Positions 16,634 to 25,673 of a DNA stretch of 40,818 nucleotides are shown here, in pieces. The first letter of the stretch is position 1, and each line of letters starts with the position of its first letter. This DNA is from an uncultured Chloroflexus sp. (lineage in GTDB: Bacteria > Chloroflexota > Chloroflexia > Chloroflexales > Chloroflexaceae), in assembly GCF_937129525.1 (NCBI RefSeq), contig NZ_CAKZNK010000044.1:1-40818 (forward strand), read 5' to 3'. Both the position numbers and the translations under genes were made by a program. Below the pieces are notes generated by a model. It made no database searches and was not told where the DNA came from. It saw nothing but the letters and a program-made list of their open reading frames with translations.

Positions 16634-17617
16634 GTGGCGCGCTGTTGTGCTTCGTTGTTGCTGTCAATCTTCATCGGGCTGATGGCCTGCGCAGCTCCGC
16701 CGTCGAACCAGCCCTCAGCAACGCCTACCAGCGTGGTCGTGTCGCTCCCGCTGGCATTTGGGCCAGAATTAACGGCAACCGCCACGCCAGCGGTTGTATC
16801 GCTTCCGCTGGTCGGCGCGGCAGAATCGGCTTTAGCTCAGACACCGCCGTTGTTGCCCTACCGGGTGGTAGCCAGTTACCCGCACGATCCAAATGCCTGG
16901 ACGCAGGGTCTGATCGTCGCCGGTTCGGGTCGGTTGTACGAAGGTACCGGCGATTATGCCAATTCGTCACTGCGCGAAGTTGATCTGGTGACCGGTCAGG
17001 TCTTGCGGAGCGTTGATCTTGGTAATCCGACGCTGTACGGTGAAGGAATCGCTCAGATCGGCGATCGGATCTTTCAATTGACCTGGCAGAATGGCCAGGG
17101 CTTCGTTTACGATGCGCAGTCGTTTACGCGCATCGGCACATTCTCATATCCAACGCCGCCAGCCACGATGCCACGCGAAGGATGGGGCCTGACGTATGAC
17201 GGCGTCCATCTGATTATGAGTGATGGCACAGCGACGCTCTATTTCATCGACCCGGAGGCCACGGTTGCCAGCGGTCAGTTGACAGTAGTTCGCTCGGTGA
17301 CGGTGCGGAACGGCAATCAACCGCTTCATCGCTTGAATGAGTTAGAGTACATCAACGGTGTGATCTTTGCCAATGTCTGGTACAGTGACTTAATTGTGCT
17401 CGTCGATCCGGAACAAGGTCAGGTGATTGGCGCGCTCGATATGAGCGATCTGCTCACGCCGCAAGAACGCGCTACCGCCGATGTGCTCAATGGGATTGCC
17501 TACGATCCGGCCAGTGACTTGATCTTTGTAACCGGGAAATACTGGCCGCGTCTGTTTGCGATTGCGCTCGAACAGAAACTTTACCTGCCGCTGATCGCCG
17601 GTCCGGCTGGTCAGTAG
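16634..17617 (+). CDS. Glutaminyl-peptide cyclotransferase (plant/bacterial beta-propeller type), lipoprotein
   Basis: Converts N-terminal glutamine of peptides to pyroglutamate with release of ammonia. 327 residues from a GTG at 16634 placed 7 nt after GGGAGG. A signal peptide ends in the lipobox LMAC (Cys19). A low-complexity Ser/Thr/Pro linker follows in which SLPL occurs twice. The beta-propeller domain starts near residue 75, with the family signatures WTQGLI, LYEGTGDYANSSLREVDL, LYGEGIAQIGDRIFQLTW, EGWGLTYDGVHLIMSDG, LNELEYINGVIFANVW and NGIAYDP. The protein should sit on the outer face of the membrane. It ends in KLYLPLIAGPAGQ. It is the first gene of a plus-strand run and is followed after 48 bp by the FKBP gene. 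Confidence 0.88.
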   Translation: MARCCASLLLSIFIGLMACAAPPSNQPSATPTSVVVSLPLAFGPELTATATPAVVSLPLVGAAESALAQTPPLLPYRVVASYPHDPNAWTQGLIVAGSGRLYEGTGDYANSSLREVDLVTGQVLRSVDLGNPTLYGEGIAQIGDRIFQLTWQNGQGFVYDAQSFTRIGTFSYPTPPATMPREGWGLTYDGVHLIMSDGTATLYFIDPEATVASGQLTVVRSVTVRNGNQPLHRLNELEYINGVIFANVWYSDLIVLVDPEQGQVIGALDMSDLLTPQERATADVLNGIAYDPASDLIFVTGKYWPRLFAIALEQKLYLPLIAGPAGQ

Positions 17618-17665
17618 CGCCGTATTTTTTTACCCGGATGGGTTTCAACCGACAGGAGTCTTTCT

Positions 17666-18379
17666 ATGACCACAGCGAGCGGCCTTCAGTACATTGAAGT
17701 TCAGGCCGGCCACGGCGCACAGCCGCAACCCGGCGCTGTCGTTGCCGTACACTACCGCGGCATGCTTGCCGACGGTTCAGTGTTTGATAGTTCGTATGAG
17801 CGGGGCGAGCCGATCCGTTTTCCGCTTGGCGTCGGTATGGTTATTCCCGGTTGGGATGAGGGAATTGGCCTGATGCGCGTGGGTGGCAAGGCGCGCCTCA
17901 TTATTCCGCCTCATCTCGGCTATGGCGTGATGGGGTATCCGCCGGTCATTCCACCGAACGCAACGCTGACCTTTGATGTTGAGTTGGTCGAGATTATGCC
18001 CGGCCCGCCTGACACGCCGCAGGATCTGCCAGCCGAACGTTACATTACCACAGCGAGCGGCCTCAAGTATGCCGATCTCGTGACAGGTGATGGTCCAACG
18101 GCGACTGCTGGCCAGACAGTGACCGTGCATTACACCGGCTGGCTGACCGATGGCAGCATGTTCGATAGTTCGCTCAGTCGCGGCGAACCGTTTGTCTTTC
18201 CACTTGGCGCGGGGCATGTCATTCGCGGTTGGGATGAGGGTGTCGCCGGCATGCGGGTGGGCGGACAGCGACAGTTGGTGATACCGGCGGCGCTGGCTTA
18301 TGGCAACCGTGGCGCTGGCGGCGTGATTCCGCCGGGGGCGACGTTGATCTTCGAAGTGGAGTTGCTGGAGGTGGATTGA
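17666..18379 (+). CDS. Tandem two-domain FKBP-type peptidyl-prolyl isomerase
   Basis: 237 residues; CAGGAG lies 7 nt before the ATG. Two complete FKBP domains are joined head to tail: about 1-115 (VVAVHYRGMLADGSVFDSSY, PGWDEGIGLMRVGGKARLII, LTFDVELVEI) and about 125-237 (VTVHYTGWLTDGSMFDSS, RGWDEGVAGMRVGGQRQLVI, LIFEVELLEV). Both keep the aromatic and Asp residues of the active site. No signal peptide is seen, so it is probably cytoplasmic. Both domains begin with the same words (TTASGLQY and TTASGLKY), and the DNA there shares a 17-base identical stretch (ACCACAGCGAGCGGCCT), a sign of duplication or gene conversion. The stop codon overlaps the menC start (TGATG). Confidence 0.93.
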   Translation: MTTASGLQYIEVQAGHGAQPQPGAVVAVHYRGMLADGSVFDSSYERGEPIRFPLGVGMVIPGWDEGIGLMRVGGKARLIIPPHLGYGVMGYPPVIPPNATLTFDVELVEIMPGPPDTPQDLPAERYITTASGLKYADLVTGDGPTATAGQTVTVHYTGWLTDGSMFDSSLSRGEPFVFPLGAGHVIRGWDEGVAGMRVGGQRQLVIPAALAYGNRGAGGVIPPGATLIFEVELLEVD

Positions 18380-19488
18380 TGCGGATCGAAGCGATCGAAT
18401 TGCGGCGCATCAAGTTGCCGTATCGCGCGCCGTTCGAGACGAGTGGCTGGCGGGAAGAGGCGAACCATTCGGTCATTGTGACGTTGCATAGCGAGGGTGT
18501 TGTTGGTTGGGGTGAAGCGCCGGTCGGCGCCGGGCCCTGGTACAACGAGGAGACGCAGGCGACGGCCTGGGTGATGATGCGCGAGATTCTGGCGCCAATG
18601 CTGTTGGGGCGCGATCTGAGCCGACCTGAAGAGGTTGACGCGATCTTTGCCCGCGTTCGCGGCAACCGCATGGCGCGCGCCGGGATCGAGTTCGCGGCCT
18701 GGGATTTGTTCGGGCGCGCGCGCGGTCAGAGCCTGAGCGCAATGCTCGGCGGCACGCGCCGTCGGGTCGAGGTGGGAGTCAGTGTTGGTGTCCAACCTTC
18801 TATCGAAGCGCTGCTCGATGTCGTTGAAGGCTATGTTAGCGCCGGTTACCGGCGGGTGAAGCTGAAGATTAAGCCGGGTTGGGATATTGAGCCAACGCGG
18901 GCTGTGCGCGAGCGCTGGCCCGATCTGCGCCTACAGGTTGATGCTAACAGCATCTATACCCTCGATCAGGCGGATCACCTGGCCAGACTCGATGAATTTG
19001 AGCTGTTGCTGATCGAACAGCCGCTGGCACACGATGACATTATTGATCACGCAAAGTTGCAGCGTCGGCTGCGCGCGCCGATTTGCCTTGACGAGAGTAT
19101 TGTCTCGCCCGACCATGCTCGTTGGGCAATCGAGTTGCGCGCCTGTGGCGTGATCAACATCAAGCCGTCGCGGGTGGGTGGCTTTACTGCTGCCCGTCAG
19201 ATCCACGATATGGCGCAGGCTGCCGGTATTCCGGTCTGGTGCGGCGGCATGCTCGAAACCGGGATCGGTCGCGCGGCAAATGTGGGCCTGGCCAGTCTGC
19301 CCAATTTCAGTTTACCCGGCGATATTAGCGCTAACGATCGCTACTTCCGGCAAGATATTGTCACGAATCCGTTCACGCTCAATGCCGATAGCACATTGAC
19401 TGTGCCTGAAGGGCCGGGAAGCGGCGCTGAGGTTGATCTGGAACGCTTGCAGGCGGTGACGATCGATTATGTGATGCTGAGAGCATAG
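18379..19488 (+). CDS. menC: o-Succinylbenzoate synthase, enolase superfamily
   Basis: 369 residues from the ATG at 18379, which overlaps the FKBP stop by one base and has GGAGGT upstream. MR/MLE-type enolase fold: N-terminal capping domain (about 1-125) and TIM barrel. Expected catalytic residues are K161 and K163 in VKLKIKPG, metal ligands D188 (QVDAN), E213 (LIEQPL) and D238 (CLDES), and K262 in NIKPSRVGG. The WCGGMLETGIGRAAN segment and PGDISANDRY are diagnostic of the OSBS/N-acylamino-acid racemase subgroup. The likely role is dehydration of SHCHC to o-succinylbenzoate in menaquinone synthesis. Racemase side activity is known in this subgroup, so the assignment would be firmer if other men genes were nearby; none is in the window. 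Confidence 0.85.
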   Translation: MRIEAIELRRIKLPYRAPFETSGWREEANHSVIVTLHSEGVVGWGEAPVGAGPWYNEETQATAWVMMREILAPMLLGRDLSRPEEVDAIFARVRGNRMARAGIEFAAWDLFGRARGQSLSAMLGGTRRRVEVGVSVGVQPSIEALLDVVEGYVSAGYRRVKLKIKPGWDIEPTRAVRERWPDLRLQVDANSIYTLDQADHLARLDEFELLLIEQPLAHDDIIDHAKLQRRLRAPICLDESIVSPDHARWAIELRACGVINIKPSRVGGFTAARQIHDMAQAAGIPVWCGGMLETGIGRAANVGLASLPNFSLPGDISANDRYFRQDIVTNPFTLNADSTLTVPEGPGSGAEVDLERLQAVTIDYVMLRA

Positions 19489-19500
19489 TGCGGGATATGT

Positions 19501-20160
19501 ATGGAACAACGTTCCATTCAGTGGATAGTGAGTGGCGTTGTCGCGTTGGCGCTGGTTGGGTTGTTGCTGGCGATCAATCTGGCCTGGCAACCGGCTCAAC
19601 CGGCGTCAGTGCCGGTTGCCGCCGACCCCTGGCCAACCGCGCCGCCAACCTTCACGCCTCTGCCGGCCACTCTGCCACCGCTAGCGCCTACGTTGATTCC
19701 GTTGCCTGATCTGCGCCGCATCGATCCCTCAATTGAGCTGGCGGTGAAATTTCCGGTCACAACGGTTGCCTCGGTCAGCGGCGCGCAGAGCTTTTTCGGA
19801 CGCGATGAGATTACCTTGAAAGTCACCGCAGAAGTGCGGCTGGCGGTTGATCTGAGCCAGGCTCAGATTCAGCGCGAGGGGAATAGTTTAACCATTCGCT
19901 TGCCCCGCGCTGCCGTTGCCGGCGAGCCAAATCCAATCGAGATTGCCGTGATCGGCGAATCGAGACGCTGGATCGGATCGCAGATCACAGCTACGCAGAA
20001 CCAGGCTCTAGCCCAGGCGCGCGCCGAAATCCGCGAACGAGTTGCCAGCGATCCCGAGCTGATCAGTCTTGCCAGCGAGGTGTGTTACCGCCGCCTTGAA
20101 CGCTGGCTGATCGATGAATTGGGGTTTAGCCGGGTTGTGATCGAACCGCTCATTCCCTAA
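19501..20160 (+). CDS. DUF4230-like membrane-anchored protein A
   Basis: 219 residues. One N-terminal membrane anchor (about 9-28, WIVSGVVALALVGLLLAINL) is followed by a Pro/Ala/Thr-rich stalk (about 30-70, TAPPTFTPLPATLPPLAPT) and an extracytoplasmic domain of beta strands and a C-terminal amphipathic helix, with VTAEVRLAVDLSQAQI and SLTIRLPRAAV. The pattern Gly-Val-DLSQ / strand / LPxA matches the DUF4230 family, whose function is unknown. It starts 12 bp after menC. It has the same architecture as the next gene, so the pair arose by duplication or works as a heteromer. Confidence 0.65.
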   Translation: MEQRSIQWIVSGVVALALVGLLLAINLAWQPAQPASVPVAADPWPTAPPTFTPLPATLPPLAPTLIPLPDLRRIDPSIELAVKFPVTTVASVSGAQSFFGRDEITLKVTAEVRLAVDLSQAQIQREGNSLTIRLPRAAVAGEPNPIEIAVIGESRRWIGSQITATQNQALAQARAEIRERVASDPELISLASEVCYRRLERWLIDELGFSRVVIEPLIP

Positions 20161-20178
20161 CCTGCCCCGGAGGTTGTT

Positions 20179-20832
20179 GTGCGCTGGCTGAAACTGGTCT
20201 GGAATGGATTGGCGATTGCCGCGATCCTGTTTCTGGTCTGGAGCGTTTATCAGGCTTTCCAGCAAATATCTGCCCCCACTACCGTGACGACTACCACTGT
20301 TGGCCCACAAATCATTGAGGCTGTGCGGCGGGTCAACAAGCAGATCTTCATTGAACACTACGCCGGGGTTGAAGTGCGCCATCTCGATGCGCCTGATGGG
20401 TGGGCTGCCTTTTTGCGCAATCTGGGGGTACGGCAAGAATTTTTGGTCTTGATTCGGGGGCGGGTGCCGGCAGGTATCGATCTGTCGCAACTGCGCGATG
20501 AAGACATTTGGGTCAGTAGCGATGGCCGGCGGGTTCAGGTTACGCTACCGCCGCCAGAGGTCTTTTACGAGCAGGTAACGCTTGATCTGGCAAATAGTCG
20601 GATCATCGAGAATACTGACTTCTGCCCTGGCTTCATTTGCCCGCAGAGCAGTCTGGAAAGCTTTTTCCAATCGGTCGATGCTGAGGCGAAGTCGGCGCTG
20701 GTCGAGGCTGCCATTGAGGCCGGCATTCTTGCGCAGGCTGCGCGGGACGCTGAAGCCTACTATACTCAGTTGCTCAACAGCCTCGGCATTGCCGAAGTGC
20801 GGGTCATTGTGCGCGGGTATAGCGCGCCTTAA
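20179..20832 (+). CDS. DUF4230-like membrane-anchored protein B
   Basis: 217 residues from a GTG at 20179 with GGAGG about 6 nt upstream. An N-terminal anchor (about 9-27, GLAIAAILFLVWSVYQAF) leads straight into the extracytoplasmic domain: IIEAVRRVNKQIFIEHYAGV, EFLVLIRGRVPAGIDLSQL, VQVTLPPPEV and a long C-terminal helix ending in GIAEVRVIVRGY. GIDLSQL and the LPPPEV strand are DUF4230 features. A pair of Cys (FCPGFIC) could form a disulphide outside the membrane. It lies 18 bp after gene A and is presumably co-translated. Function unknown. The 148 bp after it (20833-20980) show no gene. Confidence 0.7.
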   Translation: MRWLKLVWNGLAIAAILFLVWSVYQAFQQISAPTTVTTTTVGPQIIEAVRRVNKQIFIEHYAGVEVRHLDAPDGWAAFLRNLGVRQEFLVLIRGRVPAGIDLSQLRDEDIWVSSDGRRVQVTLPPPEVFYEQVTLDLANSRIIENTDFCPGFICPQSSLESFFQSVDAEAKSALVEAAIEAGILAQAARDAEAYYTQLLNSLGIAEVRVIVRGYSAP

Positions 20833-20980
20833 CCGGGTGGCGTTGCCGGTTGGCTGCGCTGTTGAAGGCGTATCGCTGTTTGCTTCGTGGCGCAGAGCGC
20901 GCCAATTCTACACAGACCAATGGCTGCTGCCACCCTTCACCAATGGTATGCGTTCGGCTGGCGAGCGCATTGCTTCCCTG

Positions 20981-21820
20981 TCATGAACCGGAAGGGCCAA
21001 GCCAGCGAAAAATCAAAATGAATTGATGCATCTGGTTGGCGACAAAGGCATACGGATAACCGAACGGGTAGAGATTCTGGCTCTGGTCGTGCCAGATCTG
21101 GTAACCGCGATATTCGAGGCCAGCGATCTGGCGTAGCGCGATCACCAGATCAGCATGGAGCATGTTGTGATGGTCGGGTGTCGGCTGGAAATCTTTGGCA
21201 AAGAGCACGACGTAGCCACCGGGGCGAAGTGTGTGGAGCGATGTGGCGATAATTGCCGACAATTCGGCGATGAATTCGTGATACGGCAAATTGCCAAGAT
21301 CAGCCGGTGAAGCGGTAAACGGTGTCGGGTCGGCGCGACCGCGTTTTTTGCGTTCGCCAGTCTTGGGCCGGGCCATCATCGCCGCATACGGTGGATCGGT
21401 CAGGATAAGATCGAAGGGACGTTCGCGTACTTCGGGCAAATCGAGCAGATGACGCGCATCGGCCACCAGATAGGGTTGTGGGGTAATCCGTAGTTCGGCG
21501 CAGACTGCATGGTAAATAGCGGCATATTCGGGAGATAGATCAATCCCGACTGCGGTGCGTCCCTCCAGTGTGCTGGCAATCAGGGTGCCGCCTACTCCGG
21601 CAAAGAGATCGAGAATGTGACCGTCGCGTCGGGTGAAGAACCGAATCAGTTCGGCCATCAATTGCGGTGGTTTTGGCGAGGGATGTTTGCGGCGCAAATG
21701 ATGGGCAAAACTGCCGGGGCCACGAGTTGGATACGCCGTGCTAATCACCGAGCGTAGCGCGTATGTCCACGCTCGCGCATCGAGATCATTGAGTCGGTTG
21801 CGCGCATCACGGTCGCTCAT
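20981..21820 (-). CDS. Orphan DNA methyltransferase (N6-adenine or N4-cytosine)
   Basis: 279 residues. KHPSPKPPQLM (about 45-55) resembles motif X, LDLFAGVGG (about 70-78) is motif I for S-adenosylmethionine, and LTDPPYAAMM (about 140-149) is catalytic motif IV (DPPY). The order X-I-IV is that of the gamma group rather than the IV-first beta order of many small methylases. Residues about 175-200 (YHEFIAELSAIIATSLHTLR) and VLFAKDF fit motifs V-VIII. No restriction enzyme gene is adjacent, so it is an orphan in this window; regulation or a phage origin are both possible. The ATG at 21820 has no clear Shine-Dalgarno. It converges on the DUF4230 pair. Confidence 0.82.
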   Translation of the reverse strand: MSDRDARNRLNDLDARAWTYALRSVISTAYPTRGPGSFAHHLRRKHPSPKPPQLMAELIRFFTRRDGHILDLFAGVGGTLIASTLEGRTAVGIDLSPEYAAIYHAVCAELRITPQPYLVADARHLLDLPEVRERPFDLILTDPPYAAMMARPKTGERKKRGRADPTPFTASPADLGNLPYHEFIAELSAIIATSLHTLRPGGYVVLFAKDFQPTPDHHNMLHADLVIALRQIAGLEYRGYQIWHDQSQNLYPFGYPYAFVANQMHQFILIFRWLGPSGS

Positions 21821-21940
21821 GAATGTGGTGATGTAGTAGCGTTACGACATCGTATTGGTCAGGATTGCGCCGGGGCGTGCCGGCGCTGATGAGGGCTTCT
21901 GGCGCGCCGGTTACGCCCACAGCAGCTTCACCTGGAGGTT

Positions 21941-23071
21941 TCAGTGATCCCTCCGCCACGCATCGATCATCGCGGTAAACTGCGCGAACAGATAGGTTGC
22001 ATCGTGCGGTCCTGGCCCGGCTTCGGGGTGGTACTGGACGCTGAAGCAGTGCAGGTCAGGGCAACTGAAGCCTTCAAGTGTCTGATCGTTCAGATTGATG
22101 TGGGTTAGCTCGACGTTGGCCGGCAGCGAGTCAGGGTCAACGGCAAAACCATGGTTCTGCGAGGTAATCTCAACCTTTCCGCTCGGTATGTGACGCACCG
22201 GATGATTGGCGCCATGGTGTCCAAACGGCAGCTTGTAGGTGCGTCCGCCAAGAGCCAGGCCCATCAATTGGTGGCCGAGGCAGATGCCAAAGATCGGGCG
22301 TTTGCCGAGCAACGCCCGCATGTTGGCAACCGCATAGGTAGCCGCTGCCGGGTCGCCTGGCCCATTCGAGAAAAAGATACCGTCTGGTTTCAACGCCAGC
22401 ACCTCTTCCGGCGATGTCGTCGCCGGCACAACGGTCACCCGACAGCCATGATCGGCCAGTCGGCGCAAGATGGTGCGCTTAAGACCGAAATCGTAAGCAA
22501 CGATGTGGTAGGTCAGCTCTTGGGCCGGGCCATTGGGGTAAGGTGGCGTAAACGGGACGCTGTTGGTCGTCCAGTGGTACGGCTCAGGGCAGGTTACGAC
22601 CTGAGTCAAGTCCAGCCCTTCCATAGGAGGGGCGGCGCGACATTTTGCCAGTAGCGTTTCAATTGACTCACCGGTGGTCGAGATAATTCCGCGCATAGCG
22701 CCGGCGGTACGGATGTGGCGGGTCAATGCGCGAGTATCAACATTGCTGATCGCGACGATACCGTAATCGCGTAACAATTGGGCCAGGCTGCCCCGCGCGC
22801 GCCACGAGCTATAGTGTTCGCTGTAACTGCGCACGATGAAGCCAGCCACCTGGGGCTGGATCGATTCGGGGTCGAAATCGTTTACGCCAGTGTTGCCGAT
22901 ATGCGGCGCGGTCATTGTGACGAGCTGGCCACAGTAAGAAGGATCGGTCAAAATCTCTTGATAACCGGTCATGCCGGTATGGAAGACCACCTCGCCGATG
23001 CGTTCGCCTGGCGCGCCAAATGAGCGTCCCGGGAAGACGCGACCATCTTCGAGGACAAGCACTGCATCCAT
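21941..23071 (-). CDS. carA: Carbamoyl-phosphate synthase small (glutaminase) subunit
   Basis: 376 residues, the usual length. The N-terminal CarA domain ([33 protein letters not shown]) is followed by a class I glutamine amidotransferase domain with the nucleophile C264 in GICLGHQ and H348/E350 in [11 protein letters not shown]. It hydrolyses glutamine and channels ammonia to CarB for pyrimidine and arginine synthesis. carB is not in the window. The upstream Shine-Dalgarno is weak (GAGAA). The 245-bp gap to ribH (23072-23316) contains no convincing gene and should hold the carA promoter. Confidence 0.96.
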   Translation of the reverse strand: MDAVLVLEDGRVFPGRSFGAPGERIGEVVFHTGMTGYQEILTDPSYCGQLVTMTAPHIGNTGVNDFDPESIQPQVAGFIVRSYSEHYSSWRARGSLAQLLRDYGIVAISNVDTRALTRHIRTAGAMRGIISTTGESIETLLAKCRAAPPMEGLDLTQVVTCPEPYHWTTNSVPFTPPYPNGPAQELTYHIVAYDFGLKRTILRRLADHGCRVTVVPATTSPEEVLALKPDGIFFSNGPGDPAAATYAVANMRALLGKRPIFGICLGHQLMGLALGGRTYKLPFGHHGANHPVRHIPSGKVEITSQNHGFAVDPDSLPANVELTHINLNDQTLEGFSCPDLHCFSVQYHPEAGPGPHDATYLFAQFTAMIDAWRRDH

Positions 23072-23316
23072 TGTTGTGTTCTCGTGGTGGGGCGCGGGCT
23101 GTTAGCCGTTGCCTGCCGATTCATCGCTGGTATTGTAACATAAGCGTCCGCGAGCCGATGTTGGCGCGCAGGTGCTCTCGTCAGACAGAGCGGGTGGTCA
23201 TGGGCATGACGAAAAAGGTCTGGATGGGCATTGTGGAGGGCAGTTAGCGGGCTGGCAGCTTCGCGCACTTCCGCGTGGGGTTACGGTAAGAATACGGCTG
23301 CTCAGCCCGATCATCG

Positions 23317-23853
23317 TCAACTGTGTGTGGTGACTGATCTGAACGGAGGCGACGATGAATTCGACAATGCCGGTTGATCAATTGCGCGCAGCAGATTGGC
23401 CATTTCAATCGCGGCCAGGGCAGCATCGGCGCCACGATTGCCGGCTTTCGTGCCGGCGCGTTCGATGGCCTGATCAATCGTATCGGTCGTTAACAAACCA
23501 AACAGGATCGGCACACCGGTCGTCAGCGAGGTAGCCGCAATGCCGCCGGCTGCCTGTCCGGCCACATAATCGAAGTGGCTGGTTGCGCCGCGAATGACCA
23601 CGCCGAGACAGATGATCGCGTCGTAGACCGGTCGATCAGCCGTTGTCCGACGCTCGGCCATCCGTCTGGCAACGAGCGGAATTTCAAATGCGCCTGGCGT
23701 CCAGGCAATATCAATATCGGCCTCGGCCACACCGTGCCGGATGAGCGTGTCAAGCGCGCCACGCAAGAGTTCGCGTCCGATCGTGTCGTTGAAACGTGAA
23801 ATAACGATGCCAAAGCGGAGACCGGTTCCTACCAGATGTCCTTCGAAAATCAC
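23317..23853 (-). CDS. ribH: 6,7-Dimethyl-8-ribityllumazine synthase
   Basis: 178 residues from a GTG at 23853 with AAGGAG upstream. Signatures: [11 protein letters not shown] (15-25), TPGAFEIPL (52-60), [15 protein letters not shown] (83-97, catalytic H93) and GLLTTDT. It condenses the ribD product pathway intermediate with dihydroxybutanone phosphate, the product of the RibB half of the adjacent gene. The last 20 or so residues ([17 protein letters not shown]) extend beyond the family's usual end and are probably disordered. It is the last gene of the operon, 19 bp after ribBA. Confidence 0.95.
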   Translation of the reverse strand: MIFEGHLVGTGLRFGIVISRFNDTIGRELLRGALDTLIRHGVAEADIDIAWTPGAFEIPLVARRMAERRTTADRPVYDAIICLGVVIRGATSHFDYVAGQAAGGIAATSLTTGVPILFGLLTTDTIDQAIERAGTKAGNRGADAALAAIEMANLLRAIDQPALSNSSSPPFRSVTTHS

Positions 23854-23872
23854 GCGCCTATCTCCTTAGTTA

Positions 23873-25081
23873 CTACAAATGTTCAGGAAGCAGATGACCG
23901 AGCTTGTCACGTTTGGTTGCGAGATAGCGGCGATTGGCCGGATTGGCTGCGACGTGAAGCGGGACACGTTCGCGCACTGCGATGCCATACCGCTCAAGAC
24001 CGGTGATTTTAGCCGGATTGTTGGTAAGCAGACGCACCTGTTTCATGCTCAAACAGCGCAAGATTTGGGCCGCAATAGCATAATCGCGGGCATCAGCCGG
24101 CAAGCCGAGCTGATAATTGGCCTCGACTGTATCGAAGCCTTGATCTTGCAGCGCATATGCTCGTAGTTTGTTGAGCAGGCCAATTCCGCGACCTTCCTGA
24201 CGCAAGTAAACAATCGCGCCGTAGCCGGCAGCAGCGATCTGGCGTTGCGCAGTGGCTAACTGTGCGCCGCAGTCACAGCGTTGCGAACCGAGCGCATCGC
24301 CGGTCAGACATTCAGAATGGAGGCGCACCAGCGGGAGGTTGCCGTTGGGGGCGCCGAACACCAGCGCCAGATGGGTTTCGCCAGTTATCGTATGTTCAAA
24401 CGCAATCATGCGGAAAATACCGTGAGCGGTAGGCAGCGCCGCTTCTGCTACCGGACGCGCAATCGTTTCAGTGCGATAGCGGTAAGCAATGATGTCAGCA
24501 ACTGAAACCAGCTTGAGATCGTGACGAGCAGCAAAGGCAGCCAGTTCTGGCAATCGCGCCATTGTGCCGTCAGCGCTCATGATCTCACAGATGACTGCCG
24601 CCGGATACAGTCCGGCCAAGCGGGCCAGATCGAGCGAAGCCTCGGTTTGTCCCGGTCGGCTCAGTACACCACCGTCAGCGGCGCGGAGGGGAAAGACGTG
24701 GCCCGGACGGGCAAGATCTTCCGGTCGCGTTGCCGGATCGATCAGCGCGCGGATGGTTGTTGCGCGGTCGAAGGCTGAAATGCCGGTTGTAACCCCATGG
24801 CGCGCTTCAACCGAAACGGTAAAGGCAGTGCCGAAACGAGTGGTATTCTCGGCTGGTGGCACCATCAGCGGTAGTCGCAATTCATCCAGCCGCTCGCCAG
24901 TCATCGCGACGCAAATCAAGCCACGTCCTTCACGCGCCATGAAGTTTATCGCCTGCGGCGTCGCAAATTCGGCTGCAATGGCCAGATCGCCTTCATTTTC
25001 GCGATCTTCATCATCGACAATAATGACAAACTTGCCGGCGCGAAGATCGGCTAACGCAGCTTCAATGCTCGCGAATGGCAT
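23873..25081 (-). CDS. ribBA: Bifunctional DHBP synthase / GTP cyclohydrolase II
   Basis: 402 residues from the ATG at 25081, which follows a perfect AGGAGG; the frame is open to 25135 but that would run deep into ribE. The N-terminal half is RibB ([25 protein letters not shown]) and makes dihydroxybutanone phosphate from ribulose 5-phosphate. The C-terminal half is RibA, with the zinc-binding Cys in [18 protein letters not shown] and [20 protein letters not shown], and opens GTP. The two domains supply both precursors of the pathway. The start overlaps the end of ribE by about 20 bp, so the genes are translationally coupled. Confidence 0.96.
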   Translation of the reverse strand: MPFASIEAALADLRAGKFVIIVDDEDRENEGDLAIAAEFATPQAINFMAREGRGLICVAMTGERLDELRLPLMVPPAENTTRFGTAFTVSVEARHGVTTGISAFDRATTIRALIDPATRPEDLARPGHVFPLRAADGGVLSRPGQTEASLDLARLAGLYPAAVICEIMSADGTMARLPELAAFAARHDLKLVSVADIIAYRYRTETIARPVAEAALPTAHGIFRMIAFEHTITGETHLALVFGAPNGNLPLVRLHSECLTGDALGSQRCDCGAQLATAQRQIAAAGYGAIVYLRQEGRGIGLLNKLRAYALQDQGFDTVEANYQLGLPADARDYAIAAQILRCLSMKQVRLLTNNPAKITGLERYGIAVRERVPLHVAANPANRRYLATKRDKLGHLLPEHL

Positions 25082-25673
25082 GGTATGCCTCCTGAATAAA
25101 CTTTTCTGCGTACTTCGCCAGTGCGTCAACCTCAAGATTTACCCGACTGCCAACTGGTTTACGCGGCAGCGTGATGTGGCGCTGGGTGTACGCAATCAAC
25201 ATAAACGTGAACGCATCGGCCAGAACATCGACAACCGTCAGGCTGGCGCCATCAACTGCGATGTAGCCTTTCGGAACGATATAGCGCAGCAATGCCGGCT
25301 CGGCGGCAACGGTGACCCAGAGCGAATCGCCTTCCGGTCGAAATGCGCGCACCACACCGGTGCCATCGACGTGACCCTGCACGAAATGGCCGCCAATGCG
25401 CCCATTCGCCGCAAGCGAGCGTTCGAGATTGACACCATCACCGGGTTGCAAATCACCCAGATTTGTGCGCCGTAGCGTTTCGGGTGAGAGACCAACGGTG
25501 AAAGTCTGATCGGTGAGATCCGTCACTGTGAGACATGCGCCATTAACCGCGATGCTGTGACCCAAGGCGGCGTCTTCCAGGACGGTCTTGGCTCGCACAG
25601 TGAGCGACCAGCCGCCGTTAACCTGCGTCAGTGTTTCTACGGTGCCGATTTCTTCGATAATGCCGGTAAACAT
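25062..25673 (-). CDS. ribE: Riboflavin synthase alpha chain
   Basis: 203 residues. Two adjacent ATGs are available (25676 and 25673). The second gives the family's usual N-terminus ([10 protein letters not shown]) and better spacing from GGAGG, and it overlaps the last base of the ribD stop. Two lumazine-binding repeats are present: about 1-97 ([27 protein letters not shown]) and about 98-195 ([27 protein letters not shown]). It dismutates two lumazine molecules to riboflavin, the last step of the pathway. The gene is sometimes called ribC. Confidence 0.95.
   Translation of the reverse strand: MFTGIIEEIGTVETLTQVNGGWSLTVRAKTVLEDAALGHSIAVNGACLTVTDLTDQTFTVGLSPETLRRTNLGDLQPGDGVNLERSLAANGRIGGHFVQGHVDGTGVVRAFRPEGDSLWVTVAAEPALLRYIVPKGYIAVDGASLTVVDVLADAFTFMLIAYTQRHITLPRKPVGSRVNLEVDALAKYAEKFIQEAYHAIREH

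Noticed and set aside
20981-21820. Restriction-modification system or prophage
   Set aside because: Only the methyltransferase is present; no nuclease, integrase or phage structural genes are adjacent.
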